Shown: piece after piece, positions 49,184-57,276 of the stretch | Numbering within the stretch: position 1 is the stretch's first letter | Layout of the letters: the number at the start of each line of letters is the position of its first letter | Origin: Dehalobacter alkaniphilus | GTDB lineage: Bacteria > Bacillota > Desulfitobacteriia > Desulfitobacteriales > Syntrophobotulaceae | DNA: 64,000 nucleotides | Direction of reading: 5' to 3' | NCBI GenBank assembly: GCA_040500365.1 | Contig: CP148031.1 | Coordinates: forward strand, 2,914,001 to 2,978,000 | The notes under the pieces: generated by a model | What the model saw: only the letters and a program-made list of their open reading frames with translations | What the model was told of the DNA's origin: nothing | Database searches by the model: none | Translations under genes and position numbers: made by a program

Positions 49184-50320
49184 GTGCCTAAAGTAATGAT
49201 TTTCTCTGCGTCTACAGGACACGGACACAATCAGGCCGCAGACTGTCTGAAAAAGGAGCTTGAAGCTTCAGGCTATTCCGTCCGGATTGTAGAACCCTTA
49301 AAAAAAGAGGAAAGCTGGATCATGGAAGCCCTTATCGATGACGGTTATCATATACTCGCAACAAGATTACCGAAAATGTACGGTAAACTATATAAGATTA
49401 CCTATAATGAGTTCTTAAATAAAAATGTCAAAAGAATTTTAAACAGGGCCATGGATAGTGTCATCGAACAGCTGATTCAGGAGTACAAGCCCGACCTGCT
49501 TATTACCACCCATCCTCTTCATGTCGGTGTTGTTTCCTATTTAAAAGCATCCGGACGCTTAAATCTGCCTTTTATTTCGCTGGTTACAGATTATATGGCC
49601 CATCAGTTTTATGTGAATAGTTTTGTTGATGCCTACATTGTTGGTTCACCTTACACCAAGGATACGCTTACGGAAAAAGGTGTTCCTGAAAACAAAATAC
49701 ACATTTTCGGCATTCCGGTACGGGAAGAATTCCGCCAGCCCCGCCTTGTCAGAAACAATGATGTATTTACACTGCTGATCATGGGCGGGAGCATGGGCAT
49801 CCCCTATATCAGAAAATGCCTGAAAACGCTTATGGAAAACCGGCATCATCTTCGCATCCTGGTCGTATGCGGAAGTAATCGCAAACTTTGGACTGATCTT
49901 GCGAAAAAGTACGCAGGTACCTTTAACGACAAAGATGTCGTCATTTACGGTTTCACATCGAACATCTATGACCTGATGGACCAGTCCGATGTGATTATCA
50001 CAAAACCCGGCGGTCTGACTGCCTCGGAAGCGATCAATAAAAATATCCCCATCATTATTCCATTTTTTATTCCGGGACAAGAAGAAGAAAATACCGAGAT
50101 TCTAGTTAAAGCAGGTGTTGCTGTCAGAACATCAAGGATTTCCGAACTTAATCCCCTGATCGACAGTTTCTGTCTAAATCCCGGTTTGCTTGAAGAAATG
50201 CGGGAGAATGCTTCGGACTTGGCCCGACAGCTTTCTCCGGGCAGTATCGTAGGGTTGGCTGATCAGCTGCTGTATGAAAGCCTTCAAGTCAAAGAATATC
50301 AGAGAGCGCATCAAAGTTAA
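49184..50320 (+). CDS. Processive diacylglycerol glycosyltransferase-like protein (UgtP/MGDG synthase family)
   Basis: A 378-residue GT28-family enzyme. The N-terminal acceptor domain has KVMIFSASTGHGHNQAADCLKKEL (the glycolipid-synthase STGxGHxxAA motif) and ITTHPLHVGVVSYL. The C-terminal donor domain has LLIMGGSMGIPYIRKCL, VIYGFTSNIYDLMDQSDVIITKPGGLTASEAINKNIPIII and PGQEEENTEIL, the UDP-sugar site. GTG at 49184 with AAGGGAG 7 bases upstream; the longer frame starts in the promoter. It probably puts glucose from UDP-glucose (see galU) on diacylglycerol at the inner membrane face, giving glycolipid or lipoteichoic anchor. Confidence 0.88.
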   Translation: MPKVMIFSASTGHGHNQAADCLKKELEASGYSVRIVEPLKKEESWIMEALIDDGYHILATRLPKMYGKLYKITYNEFLNKNVKRILNRAMDSVIEQLIQEYKPDLLITTHPLHVGVVSYLKASGRLNLPFISLVTDYMAHQFYVNSFVDAYIVGSPYTKDTLTEKGVPENKIHIFGIPVREEFRQPRLVRNNDVFTLLIMGGSMGIPYIRKCLKTLMENRHHLRILVVCGSNRKLWTDLAKKYAGTFNDKDVVIYGFTSNIYDLMDQSDVIITKPGGLTASEAINKNIPIIIPFFIPGQEEENTEILVKAGVAVRTSRISELNPLIDSFCLNPGLLEEMRENASDLARQLSPGSIVGLADQLLYESLQVKEYQRAHQS

Positions 50321-50338
50321 TATTTCTAAGCAAAAAGC

Positions 50339-50388
50339 AAGGCGGTGCTGCAAAACTACTAAAGTAGTTGGCGACACCGCCTTTTTTA
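50339..50388 (+). terminator. Rho-independent terminator
   Basis: AAGGCGGTG/CACCGCCTT stem with an inner AACTACT/AGTAGTT hairpin, then TTTTTT. It lies 19 bases after the stop at 50320. Confidence 0.9.
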
Positions 50389-50419
50389 ATATTAAAAGAC
50401 AAAGAAACCAAAGAAGGTA

Positions 50420-50527
50420 GGGCTACGCAATGTACAACCGCTTTCGGCAGTTGCGCCCTCCATGGCGCAAACTGCTGCGCTGCGCAATCCGTGCTCCGCT
50501 TGTCGCTGGATGTACATTGCATAGCCC
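50420..50527 (+). repeat. Long palindromic intergenic repeat, copy D
   Basis: Outer arms GGGCTACGCAATGTACA and TGTACATTGCATAGCCC pair at 16 of 17 positions, though their sequence is unlike the other copies. Inner stem GGCAGTTGCGCC-CTCC-ATGGCGCAAACTGC: both CAGTT/AACTG and GCGCC/GGCGC are paired changes against copies A and C. GTGCTCCGCT follows as in copy A. Confidence 0.88.
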
Positions 50528-50590
50528 AGTCTCTGGTCTTATGTAATCGTTTATTTTTAAAGATTAGCCTGTATTTTCCGCAATAAAAAT

Positions 50591-50640
50591 AGGCTGTTGC
50601 CCACGAACGATATGTTCGTTTTGCAACAGCGCCTTTTTTT
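50591..50640. terminator. Bidirectional terminator
   Basis: AGGCTGTTGC/GCAACAGCGCC outer stem and inner GAAC/GTTC pair. TTTTTTTTT on the plus strand and ATTTTTATT on the minus strand. It ends the citrate synthase transcript. Confidence 0.85.
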
Positions 50641-50670
50641 TTCATCTGCGTATTTCTTTAAGATCTCTAT

Positions 50671-52050
50671 CTAATTCCTGCCGGAAAGCGGAATATATTC
50701 CCGTCTTGGAACAACGCTCTTATAGGCTGGTCTGACGATTTTCCCATTATTCACGATCTCTTCGATCCGGTGGGCACTCCATCCTGACATTCTGGAGATC
50801 GCAAAGATCGGGGTAAACAGTTCCAGCGGAAGTCCCAGCATTTTATATACAAAACCGGAATAAAAGTCCACATTGGCACTGATGACTTTGCCTGACTTGT
50901 TATGGCCCAGGACAATATCCGGAGCAAGTCTTTCCACTCTACAGAATAAATCAAACTCTTCGGCCAGATCTTTCTCCTGAGCGAGCTTCCCGGCATATTC
51001 TTTAAGCAGGACTTCCCTCGGATCAGAAATCGAGTAGACTGCATGGCCGATCCCGTAAATAAGACCAGACCTGTCAAAAGCCTGTTTATTCATAATCTTC
51101 ATTAAATAAGCCTTGATTTCATCCTCATCCTGCCAGTCTGTGACATTTTGTTTAATGTCTTCAAGCATATTGTAGGTTTTAATATTGGCGCCTCCATGCT
51201 TGGGACCTTTTAAGGCACCAATAGCAGCAGCCATGACCGAATAAGTGTCCGAACCGGTCGAGGTAATGACATGCGTAACAAAGGTCGAATTATTCCCACC
51301 GCCGTGTTCGGCATGCAGGACCAGGGAAATATCCAGCAGGGCGGCCTCAAGCTTGGTGTATTTGCTGTCCGGCCGTAGCATGTGAAGAATATTTTCCGCT
51401 GTGCTGAGATGAGGCAGCGGACTGTGCAGAAACAGGCTCTTGTTTCCATGATAATGCGCACAGGAGTGATAGCCATACACGGCCAGCAAAGGCATCCAGG
51501 CAATCAGTTTCATGCATTGTTTCAGGACATTTTCGATGGAATTGTCATCGGGGTTGTCATCATAGGAATATAGGCTCAGGATGCTCCTGGCCAGCATATT
51601 CATGATATCCTTGCCCGGGCTTTTTAGGATAGTACCCCGGACAAAGTCCTCGGGCAGTTTTTGATATGCCGACAGCATCTGTTCAAAATCCTTCAGCTCC
51701 TTGGCGTTCGGAAGATGCCCGAACAGAAGCAAATAGCTCGTTTCTTCAAAGCCGTATCTTTCGTCTTTAATAAAGCCGTCGACGATGTCATTAATATCGA
51801 TACCTCTATAGGTTAATCTTCCCGGAACGGGAATCTTTTCTCCTTCGTCTATGATATAGGAGTGCACTTCACCAATCTCGGTCAGACCGACGAGAACACC
51901 CTTGCCTTCAATATCTCGCAAGCCCCTCATTACTTGATATTTACTATATAGCTCAGGATTGATTTTACTACTGTCTATCGCTTTCTGCGTCAGTTCTTTA
52001 AACATTTTTGTTTCAAATTGTTCGAATTGTATGAACTCTGTTTGTTCCAT
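50671..52050 (-). CDS. Citrate synthase family protein
   Basis: A 459-residue citrate (or 2-methylcitrate) synthase that joins acetyl-CoA or propionyl-CoA with oxaloacetate. It has KIPVPGRLTYRGIDINDIV, the first catalytic His in LDISLVLHAEHGGGNNSTF, GALKGPKHGGAN with the second His, IYGIGHAVYSISDPR and the catalytic Asp in SANVDFYSGFVYKMLGLP. The N-terminus is about 50 residues longer than in B. subtilis CitZ, as in many clostridial forms of this subgroup. It stands alone with own promoter and terminator. The exact substrate is not settled by sequence. Confidence 0.92.
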   Translation of the reverse strand: MEQTEFIQFEQFETKMFKELTQKAIDSSKINPELYSKYQVMRGLRDIEGKGVLVGLTEIGEVHSYIIDEGEKIPVPGRLTYRGIDINDIVDGFIKDERYGFEETSYLLLFGHLPNAKELKDFEQMLSAYQKLPEDFVRGTILKSPGKDIMNMLARSILSLYSYDDNPDDNSIENVLKQCMKLIAWMPLLAVYGYHSCAHYHGNKSLFLHSPLPHLSTAENILHMLRPDSKYTKLEAALLDISLVLHAEHGGGNNSTFVTHVITSTGSDTYSVMAAAIGALKGPKHGGANIKTYNMLEDIKQNVTDWQDEDEIKAYLMKIMNKQAFDRSGLIYGIGHAVYSISDPREVLLKEYAGKLAQEKDLAEEFDLFCRVERLAPDIVLGHNKSGKVISANVDFYSGFVYKMLGLPLELFTPIFAISRMSGWSAHRIEEIVNNGKIVRPAYKSVVPRREYIPLSGRN

Positions 52051-52133
52051 TTCCCTACCTCCTCTGGATCATAAAGAAAGCTCGGCTGGCACCAAGCCTT
52101 CAGCGATAACATTCACCATTTATTCTTCCTGTC

Positions 52134-52162
52134 ATTATAATTCGTTTTCGCTTTGAAGTAAA
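52134..52162 (-). promoter_or_regulatory. Promoter of the citrate synthase gene
   Basis: TTTACT (52157-52162), 17-base spacer, perfect TATAAT (52134-52139) on the minus strand. The leader holds a small hairpin (AAGGCTTGGTGCCAGCCGAG) resembling one upstream of wbpD. Confidence 0.7.
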
Positions 52163-52282
52163 TGTATTATAATGACTAAGAGCAACCATCCTATTCGCAG
52201 ACAAGTCTAACAAAGCCAGACTATAAATCAAAAATTCTATGATCAAAAAATTATTATAAAATTATCATTTGAGGTCATGCTT

Positions 52283-53560
52283 ATGAAAAAAAGACTCCTG
52301 AATATCCTCCTCTGCACAGTTGCTACCGTATTCATTGCGGGCGGTATGATCGCCTACCAATATACCAACCAGATTTCTTTTCAAAATCCTCCGAATCCTT
52401 CGCCGCTTCCGGAATCGGAGCCGGTGCCTTCCTATGTGGATATCTCTATCACTTCCGTCGGCGACATCCTGATTCATAACACGGTCTATATGGCCGCTTA
52501 CGATTCTTCAACAGGTTTATATGATTTCAGCAGTCAGTTTCAGTATGTTAAATCCTATCTTGAAAATGCCGATATTACCGTGGCCAACCTGGAGACCTCA
52601 CTGGCCGGGCCTGAGCAGGGCTATTCCGGTTATCCCAAATTCAATACCCCTGATTCGATCGTTGATGCTCTGAAGGAATCAGGCGTTGACATCGTTACCG
52701 CAGCCAACAACCACCGTTTAGATCAGGATGTCACCGGATTCTACCGGACGATCGATGTTGTCAAAAACAAGGGACTGGATATTATCGGTGTCAAAGCTAC
52801 CGAGAAGGAAACCACCTATGTCATCAAGGACATTAAAGGTGTTAAAGTGGCGTTTGTCAATTTTGGCTACGGCTATCCGCAATATGACGGCAGCCTGAGC
52901 ATCAATGGTCTTATCCTTCCCGTCAACATGACCGGACTGATGGATACCTTTGACCCGCAGGATTTTGACAGTTCTGCGCAAACCATTAAGGCGAGAATCA
53001 CTGAAGCAAGACAGGCCGGAGCGGAAATTGTCATTTTGTGTATGCACTGGGGAGATGAATATCAGCGACTGCCTAGTACCTTTCAGCAGGACTTAGCCTC
53101 CGTACTGGCTGACTGCGGCGCAGATGTGATTTTTGGGGGCCATCCGCATGTGCTCCAGCCCTTCGAACTTTTGGCCACAGACAACAATGGAACTGTTCCG
53201 GTTTTTTATTCTCAGGGAAATTTTATCTCAGATCAGCGTCAGGAAACCGTCGATAACATTTATACCGAACAGGGAATCATCGCCAATGTGACGATCAGGG
53301 TATATCCAGATCACACCCATCATGTTCTCCAGGCGGACGCCGTTCCTACTTGGGTGAATAAAAAACGCCTGAATAATCAATTGATTTATGAGGTTATACC
53401 AGCCAAAGCTGCTCTGGACAATCCGGGACTGTATCCCCTTCTGAAGGATGCAGATCTGGAACGGATCCGGTTCTGCAGGGACACTGTGCAAAAACTAATG
53501 CCAGAAGCAGGAAAAAATTCGAATTCCAATCCAACTGAAATAAAAGGGTTAGAACCGTAA
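52283..53560 (+). CDS. CapA-family metallophosphatase-like surface protein
   Basis: A 425-residue protein anchored by one N-terminal helix (LLNILLCTVATVFIAGGMIAYQY), with a PGA_cap domain outside. Metal-site motifs in order: ITSVGDILIH, VANLETSLAG, VTAANNHRLDQ, LCMHWGDEYQ and FGGHPHVLQPFE. CapA of Bacillus takes part in making or exporting poly-gamma-glutamate, but most single CapA genes have unknown substrates. No capB or capC is near, so polyglutamate is doubtful. ATG at 52283 has GAGG 8 bases upstream; the ATG two codons earlier is too close. Confidence 0.9.
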   Translation: MKKRLLNILLCTVATVFIAGGMIAYQYTNQISFQNPPNPSPLPESEPVPSYVDISITSVGDILIHNTVYMAAYDSSTGLYDFSSQFQYVKSYLENADITVANLETSLAGPEQGYSGYPKFNTPDSIVDALKESGVDIVTAANNHRLDQDVTGFYRTIDVVKNKGLDIIGVKATEKETTYVIKDIKGVKVAFVNFGYGYPQYDGSLSINGLILPVNMTGLMDTFDPQDFDSSAQTIKARITEARQAGAEIVILCMHWGDEYQRLPSTFQQDLASVLADCGADVIFGGHPHVLQPFELLATDNNGTVPVFYSQGNFISDQRQETVDNIYTEQGIIANVTIRVYPDHTHHVLQADAVPTWVNKKRLNNQLIYEVIPAKAALDNPGLYPLLKDADLERIRFCRDTVQKLMPEAGKNSNSNPTEIKGLEP

Positions 53561-53604
53561 AAATAAACCTATGCGCATATGTTCATATGTCCATAGGTTT
53601 ATTT
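53561..53604 (+). terminator. Rho-independent terminator
   Basis: 13-bp perfect stem AAATAAACCTATG/CATAGGTTTATTT with an 18-base loop that can itself fold (GCATATG/CATATG), then CTTTAT. Confidence 0.75.
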
Positions 53605-53685
53605 CTTTATCACCTTGCCTCCCCGGACTTCATAGAATAAAATAAATCAAATATCTTACAAATCAGCCTGCGGGGGGGATCCGGC

Positions 53686-53775
53686 ATGTACGCCTATACA
53701 TTTAAATATGGTCAGCGTGCAGCATTCTTTGTTGTCATTATTCTGGTACTTATTACTCTTGAAGTGCTGCTTTAG
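53686..53775 (+). CDS. 29-residue membrane peptide
   Basis: An ATG with GGGGGGG 9 bases upstream opens MYAYTFKYGQRAAFFVVIILVLITLEVLL and stops at TAG. It has a polar aromatic head of 12 residues and one hydrophobic helix. Such small YjcZ-like single-span peptides with Tyr/Gly heads are common in spore-formers and often expressed during sporulation, but no specific family assignment is safe. It sits alone between capA and bioY. Confidence 0.5.
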   Translation: MYAYTFKYGQRAAFFVVIILVLITLEVLL

Positions 53776-53803
53776 TCCAATCTTAACCCAAATCGATGCT
53801 GTG

Positions 53804-54427
53804 CTAGTATTTTTCCATCGGGACAATAGCTTTAGCAGCTGCTGATCCGACGAGTGACTTCAGAATATCTCCGACAATAAAGGGTATATAACCCATAAAG
53901 AGGACTCCGGCCAGGGTGACTGTCTGTCCGGTCGACCAAAGCCATATGGCCAGGGATATTAACCCCGGAACATAGACAAGGACAAGCTGGGCAAAAAGGA
54001 TAATGCCGGTCAGCGGCAAAGCTTTACGGTTTTGGGTCCTGGAATCAATCATACCGCCGATAAACAGCGCTGCAAGGATAAACCCAAACACATAACCAAT
54101 TGTCGGCCCAGCAAGCGCCGCCGCTCCGCCTTTGAAACCCGCAAACCACGGAATTCCTGCCAAACCGCCGACAGCATAGATTGCCATACTGATACCGCCC
54201 CATTTTCTACCCAGCAGCACAGCAGCCAGGATCACCCCAATCTGGGAAGCCACCAAAGGCACGGGAGTAAATGGCAGGTAGATTTTCACCTGAGCAAGCA
54301 GGCCAGTCAGGCAGGCCAGACTTACTGCCAGAGCAATTTTGGCAAACATCGTTGACTGCGTGCGCCATTGGAAATAGGACAAACGTTTTTGACGGTAAAC
54401 TTCGAGCGTATGCAAATTTTGAATCAT
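53804..54427 (-). CDS. bioY: Biotin transporter substrate-binding subunit
   Basis: A 207-residue BioY membrane protein with six helices: LLAQVKIYLPFTPVPLVASQIGVILAAVLLGRKWG, then GGLAGIPWFAGFKGGAAALAGPTIGYVFGFILAALFIG (the conserved GGAAALxGPTxGYL biotin site) and the C-terminal FIVGDILKSLVGSAAAKAI. The third of three consecutive ATG codons is used because GGAGGA lies 6 bases before it. It supplies biotin for AccB, whose operon with birA lies directly upstream. It has its own promoter. Confidence 0.93.
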   Translation of the reverse strand: MIQNLHTLEVYRQKRLSYFQWRTQSTMFAKIALAVSLACLTGLLAQVKIYLPFTPVPLVASQIGVILAAVLLGRKWGGISMAIYAVGGLAGIPWFAGFKGGAAALAGPTIGYVFGFILAALFIGGMIDSRTQNRKALPLTGIILFAQLVLVYVPGLISLAIWLWSTGQTVTLAGVLFMGYIPFIVGDILKSLVGSAAAKAIVPMEKY

Positions 54428-54475
54428 CATCATTCCTCCGTTCTGTTCTTTCATGTAATAAACTATATTCTCAGT

Positions 54476-54504
54476 ACTATATCATTAGGACGCTTCGTTT
54501 TCAA
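54476..54504 (-). promoter_or_regulatory. bioY promoter
   Basis: TTGAAA (54499-54504), 17-base spacer, TATAGT (54476-54481) on the minus strand. No clear BirA-type operator; fitting, because the local BirA lacks a DNA-binding domain. Confidence 0.75.
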
Positions 54505-54561
54505 TGCCATTTTCCATGTAAATACTGTATTCATTTTGGGAACCGCGAACGTACTTCTCGT

Positions 54562-55380
54562 TTAATCGTGTAGGGCCACAGAAATTTCTCCCGAGATGAT
54601 CGCTTTGATCTCCCCGGTCTGCGCCAGCCTTACGACCAGTTCCCCTTTGGGCCCGAGGTCGATTACCTCAGCGGTCTGCACCGGCCCCTCCCTGTTTTCG
54701 AGGACCACTTTTCTGCCTATGACTTCGGAACGCTCCCGGCAGATGGTTAAGATCCTGCCCAAATCAACCGTTCTGAGGTATTCCAGGTAAAGCGGTTCAA
54801 ATCCATTTAGGATCCCGGCTGTCAGCCTGGTCCTGTCGTGTTCCCCGCCCGTCTCGAGACGTAAAGAAGTCGCTGTGGATTTCAGTTCATCAGGAAAATC
54901 CGTTTCAGCGAGGTTCACATTCAGACCGATGCCGATCACCACTACCGGGGTCCGCCTGCTGCTGACCGACATTTCCGTCAGAATCCCTCCGGCCTTCTTT
55001 CCGTTCAGGAATAGATCATTTGGCCATTTGATGGTGATTCCTCTTCCAGGGAAAGAAATAGCTGCTTCGTCCACTGCCAGGCATACTGCCGCTGCGCCGG
55101 CCAGCGTCAGCTGGGGTATCACATCCGGCGGGAGTTGAGGTTTCAAAATGATTGACATCCAGATCCCCTTGCCTCCCGGTGACTGCCACTTTCGGCCAAA
55201 ACGTCCCCGGCCGGTCGTCTGCTGTTCACTGATGATCACAGTTCCTTCTTCTTCAGCCAAAGCTCTGCGGGCTGCTTCACAGTTGGTGGAGTCCAGCACG
55301 TCAAAACAGAGGATCTTTCTTCCCAGAAAAGTTGTCCGGAGATATTGTGTTATTTTTTCAGGGCTGAGAGATTCGTTCAT
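54562..55380 (-). CDS. birA: Biotin-[acetyl-CoA carboxylase] ligase
   Basis: A 272-residue group I (non-regulatory) biotin protein ligase that activates biotin with ATP and loads it on AccB. It has VLDSTNCEAAR, the loop TTGRGRFGRKWQSPGGKGIWMSIIL, TIKWPNDLFLNGKKAGGILTE and GIGLNVN, then a C-terminal SH3-like domain. It lacks the N-terminal helix-turn-helix of B. subtilis BirA, so it should not repress biotin genes. Its ATG overlaps the accA stop (ATGA), making it the last gene of the fatty-acid operon. Confidence 0.95.
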   Translation of the reverse strand: MNESLSPEKITQYLRTTFLGRKILCFDVLDSTNCEAARRALAEEEGTVIISEQQTTGRGRFGRKWQSPGGKGIWMSIILKPQLPPDVIPQLTLAGAAAVCLAVDEAAISFPGRGITIKWPNDLFLNGKKAGGILTEMSVSSRRTPVVVIGIGLNVNLAETDFPDELKSTATSLRLETGGEHDRTRLTAGILNGFEPLYLEYLRTVDLGRILTICRERSEVIGRKVVLENREGPVQTAEVIDLGPKGELVVRLAQTGEIKAIISGEISVALHD

Positions 55381-56324
55381 GACTCGGTATAAGCCCCTAT
55401 CCTGCGGTATTTCTGATAACGCCTTTCAAGAACATCGTCGAGTTGTTCCAGCATGGTTCTGAACGGGACCTTTAACAAATGTTCCTTGATCACGACAGCC
55501 ATCGCCTCAGGATCATGATGGGCACCGCCCAAAGGCTCCGGCAGAACCATGTCGATCAGGCCCATTTGCTGCAAATCCTGAGCAGTAATCTTCATGATCC
55601 GGGCTGCCTCTTTTGCTCTGGAGGAATCCTTCCAAAGGATACTGGCAAAACCTTCAGGAGACAGTATGGAATAGATCGAATGCTCCAGCATCCAGATCTC
55701 GTCTGCGATCGACAAGGCCAACGCCCCGCCGCTGCCTCCTTCTCCCAGAACAATGGAAATAACAGGCGTCCGCAGACTGACCATTTCCATCAGGTTGCGT
55801 GCAATCGCTTCTCCCTGGCCCCGTTCCTCCGCCCCGATACCAGGATCAGCGCCTGGTGTATCAATAAAGCAAATCACTGGCCGGTGAAATTTTTCCGCCT
55901 GCTTCATGAGCCTTAACGCTTTACGGTAACCTTCGGGATTTGTCATCCCGAAATTTCTTTTGACATTTTCTTTGGTATTTCTGCCTTTTTGCTGGCCAAT
56001 GACCGTTACCGGCAGATCGCCCAGTCTGGCGACGCCACCGACAATGCAGGGGTCATCCCGGTACATCCGGTCTCCATGCAGCTCAATAAAGGAGTGGAAA
56101 ATCCTCTCGATATAATCGAGCGTGGTGGGTCTTTCCACCATTCGGGACAGGGTCAGCTTATCCATCGCCGTCAAATTTGAGAATGCTTCCTCTTTCATCC
56201 TGGTAAGCTTCTCTTCTAATCCCTCAATCTCTGATGAAAAGTCGGCTTGCTTATCTTCAGCAAGCTTCCTTAAATCACTCAGCTTATTATTCAGTTCCGC
56301 TAATTCTTTTTCCCGCTCGAGCAT
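55377..56324 (-). CDS. accA: Acetyl-CoA carboxylase carboxyltransferase alpha subunit
   Basis: A 315-residue AccA. An N-terminal coiled coil (LEREKELAELNNKLSDLRKLAEDK) precedes the crotonase-fold core with DPCIVGGVARLGDLPVTVIGQQKGRNTKENVKRNFGM, CFIDTPGADPGIGAEERGQGEAIARN and LGEGGSGGALALSIADEIWMLEHSIYSILSPEGFASILWKD. With AccD it moves the carboxyl group from carboxybiotin to acetyl-CoA. ATG at 56324 has GGAG 7 bases upstream, better placed than the GTG at 56330. Follows accD by 21 bases. Confidence 0.96.
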   Translation of the reverse strand: MLEREKELAELNNKLSDLRKLAEDKQADFSSEIEGLEEKLTRMKEEAFSNLTAMDKLTLSRMVERPTTLDYIERIFHSFIELHGDRMYRDDPCIVGGVARLGDLPVTVIGQQKGRNTKENVKRNFGMTNPEGYRKALRLMKQAEKFHRPVICFIDTPGADPGIGAEERGQGEAIARNLMEMVSLRTPVISIVLGEGGSGGALALSIADEIWMLEHSIYSILSPEGFASILWKDSSRAKEAARIMKITAQDLQQMGLIDMVLPEPLGGAHHDPEAMAVVIKEHLLKVPFRTMLEQLDDVLERRYQKYRRIGAYTES

Positions 56325-56345
56325 AGCCACACTCCGTCTTTTTGC

Positions 56346-57242
56346 TTAACGCCTGTAATGAAGCTTAATCAGGCGAGACAAGGTTAGTTTAAGGTCCTCT
56401 CTGGCCACGATTTTATCAATAAAACCGCGTTCCAGAAGAAATTCTGCTTTCTGAAAACCTTCCGGCAGCTCCTGCCTGATGGTCTGTTGAATGACCCTCT
56501 TGCCGGCAAAGCCGATCAGTGCGTCCGGTTCCGCCAAAATGATATCTCCCAGCATCGGGAAGCTGGCCGTGACGCCGCCCGTTGTCGGGTCTGTCAGAAC
56601 CGCGATATACAGTCCTCCCTGCCGACTGTGTCTGCCAACGGCTGCAGATGTTTTCGCCATCTGCATCAGGGAAAACATTCCTTCCTGCATCCTGGCCCCA
56701 CCTGAAGCAGTAAAAGCAATGATCGGCATTTTCCTTTCAGCAGCGAATTCAAAGGCCCGGGCCACTTTCTCGCCAACGACCGAACCCATGCTGCCCATCA
56801 TAAAGTTACTATCCATCACCGTAATCACAGCATCCTGGCCATGAATCTTGCCATACCCTGTCAGTACAGCTTCCGAAAGGCCCGTCTTCTCCTGGCCAGC
56901 GCGGATTTTCTCTGCATAGCCTTCAAAGTCCAGCGGATTGACGCTTTTCATATCCTGATTAATTTCTTTAAATGTACCGGTGTCCATGATCAAGTCGACT
57001 CTTTCCCAGGCTCCCATCCTGAAATGGTAGCCGCAGCGGACACAGACCTTGTTATTGTTACTGAGATCCTTCGTGTAAACTGTCTCTCCGCAATTCTGGC
57101 ATTTTGTCCACAGCCCGTTCGGAATGGCAGGCAAAACACTCTTTTCCCCCTGCCCCTCTATCTCCGCCGGTGCCGGCTGACTATTATTCTGTTGTATGGT
57201 TAGATAACGCGGTTTCTTAAAAACCCTGTTTAATTTAAACAT
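56346..57242 (-). CDS. accD: Acetyl-CoA carboxylase carboxyltransferase beta subunit
   Basis: A 298-residue AccD. It has the N-terminal zinc ribbon (CQNCGETVYTK...VCVRCGYHF), then the carboxyltransferase core with VITVMDSNFMMGSMGSVVGEKVARAFEFA, TASGGARMQEGMFSLMQMAKT and VLTDPTTGGVTASFPMLGDIILAEPDALIGFAGKRVI. Partner of AccA. No strong ribosome site precedes the ATG at 57242, which lies 34 bases after the accC stop; the alternative TTG at 57251 is no better. Reinitiation after accC is possible. Confidence 0.95.
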   Translation of the reverse strand: MFKLNRVFKKPRYLTIQQNNSQPAPAEIEGQGEKSVLPAIPNGLWTKCQNCGETVYTKDLSNNNKVCVRCGYHFRMGAWERVDLIMDTGTFKEINQDMKSVNPLDFEGYAEKIRAGQEKTGLSEAVLTGYGKIHGQDAVITVMDSNFMMGSMGSVVGEKVARAFEFAAERKMPIIAFTASGGARMQEGMFSLMQMAKTSAAVGRHSRQGGLYIAVLTDPTTGGVTASFPMLGDIILAEPDALIGFAGKRVIQQTIRQELPEGFQKAEFLLERGFIDKIVAREDLKLTLSRLIKLHYRR

Positions 57243-57276
57243 GAACACCAACCGTAATCATTTTTTTTGGCTGTCA

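Noticed and set aside
52283..53560. Poly-gamma-glutamate capsule locus
   Set aside because: Only a CapA-family gene is present; CapB ligase and CapC are absent, so no polyglutamate synthesis is claimed.
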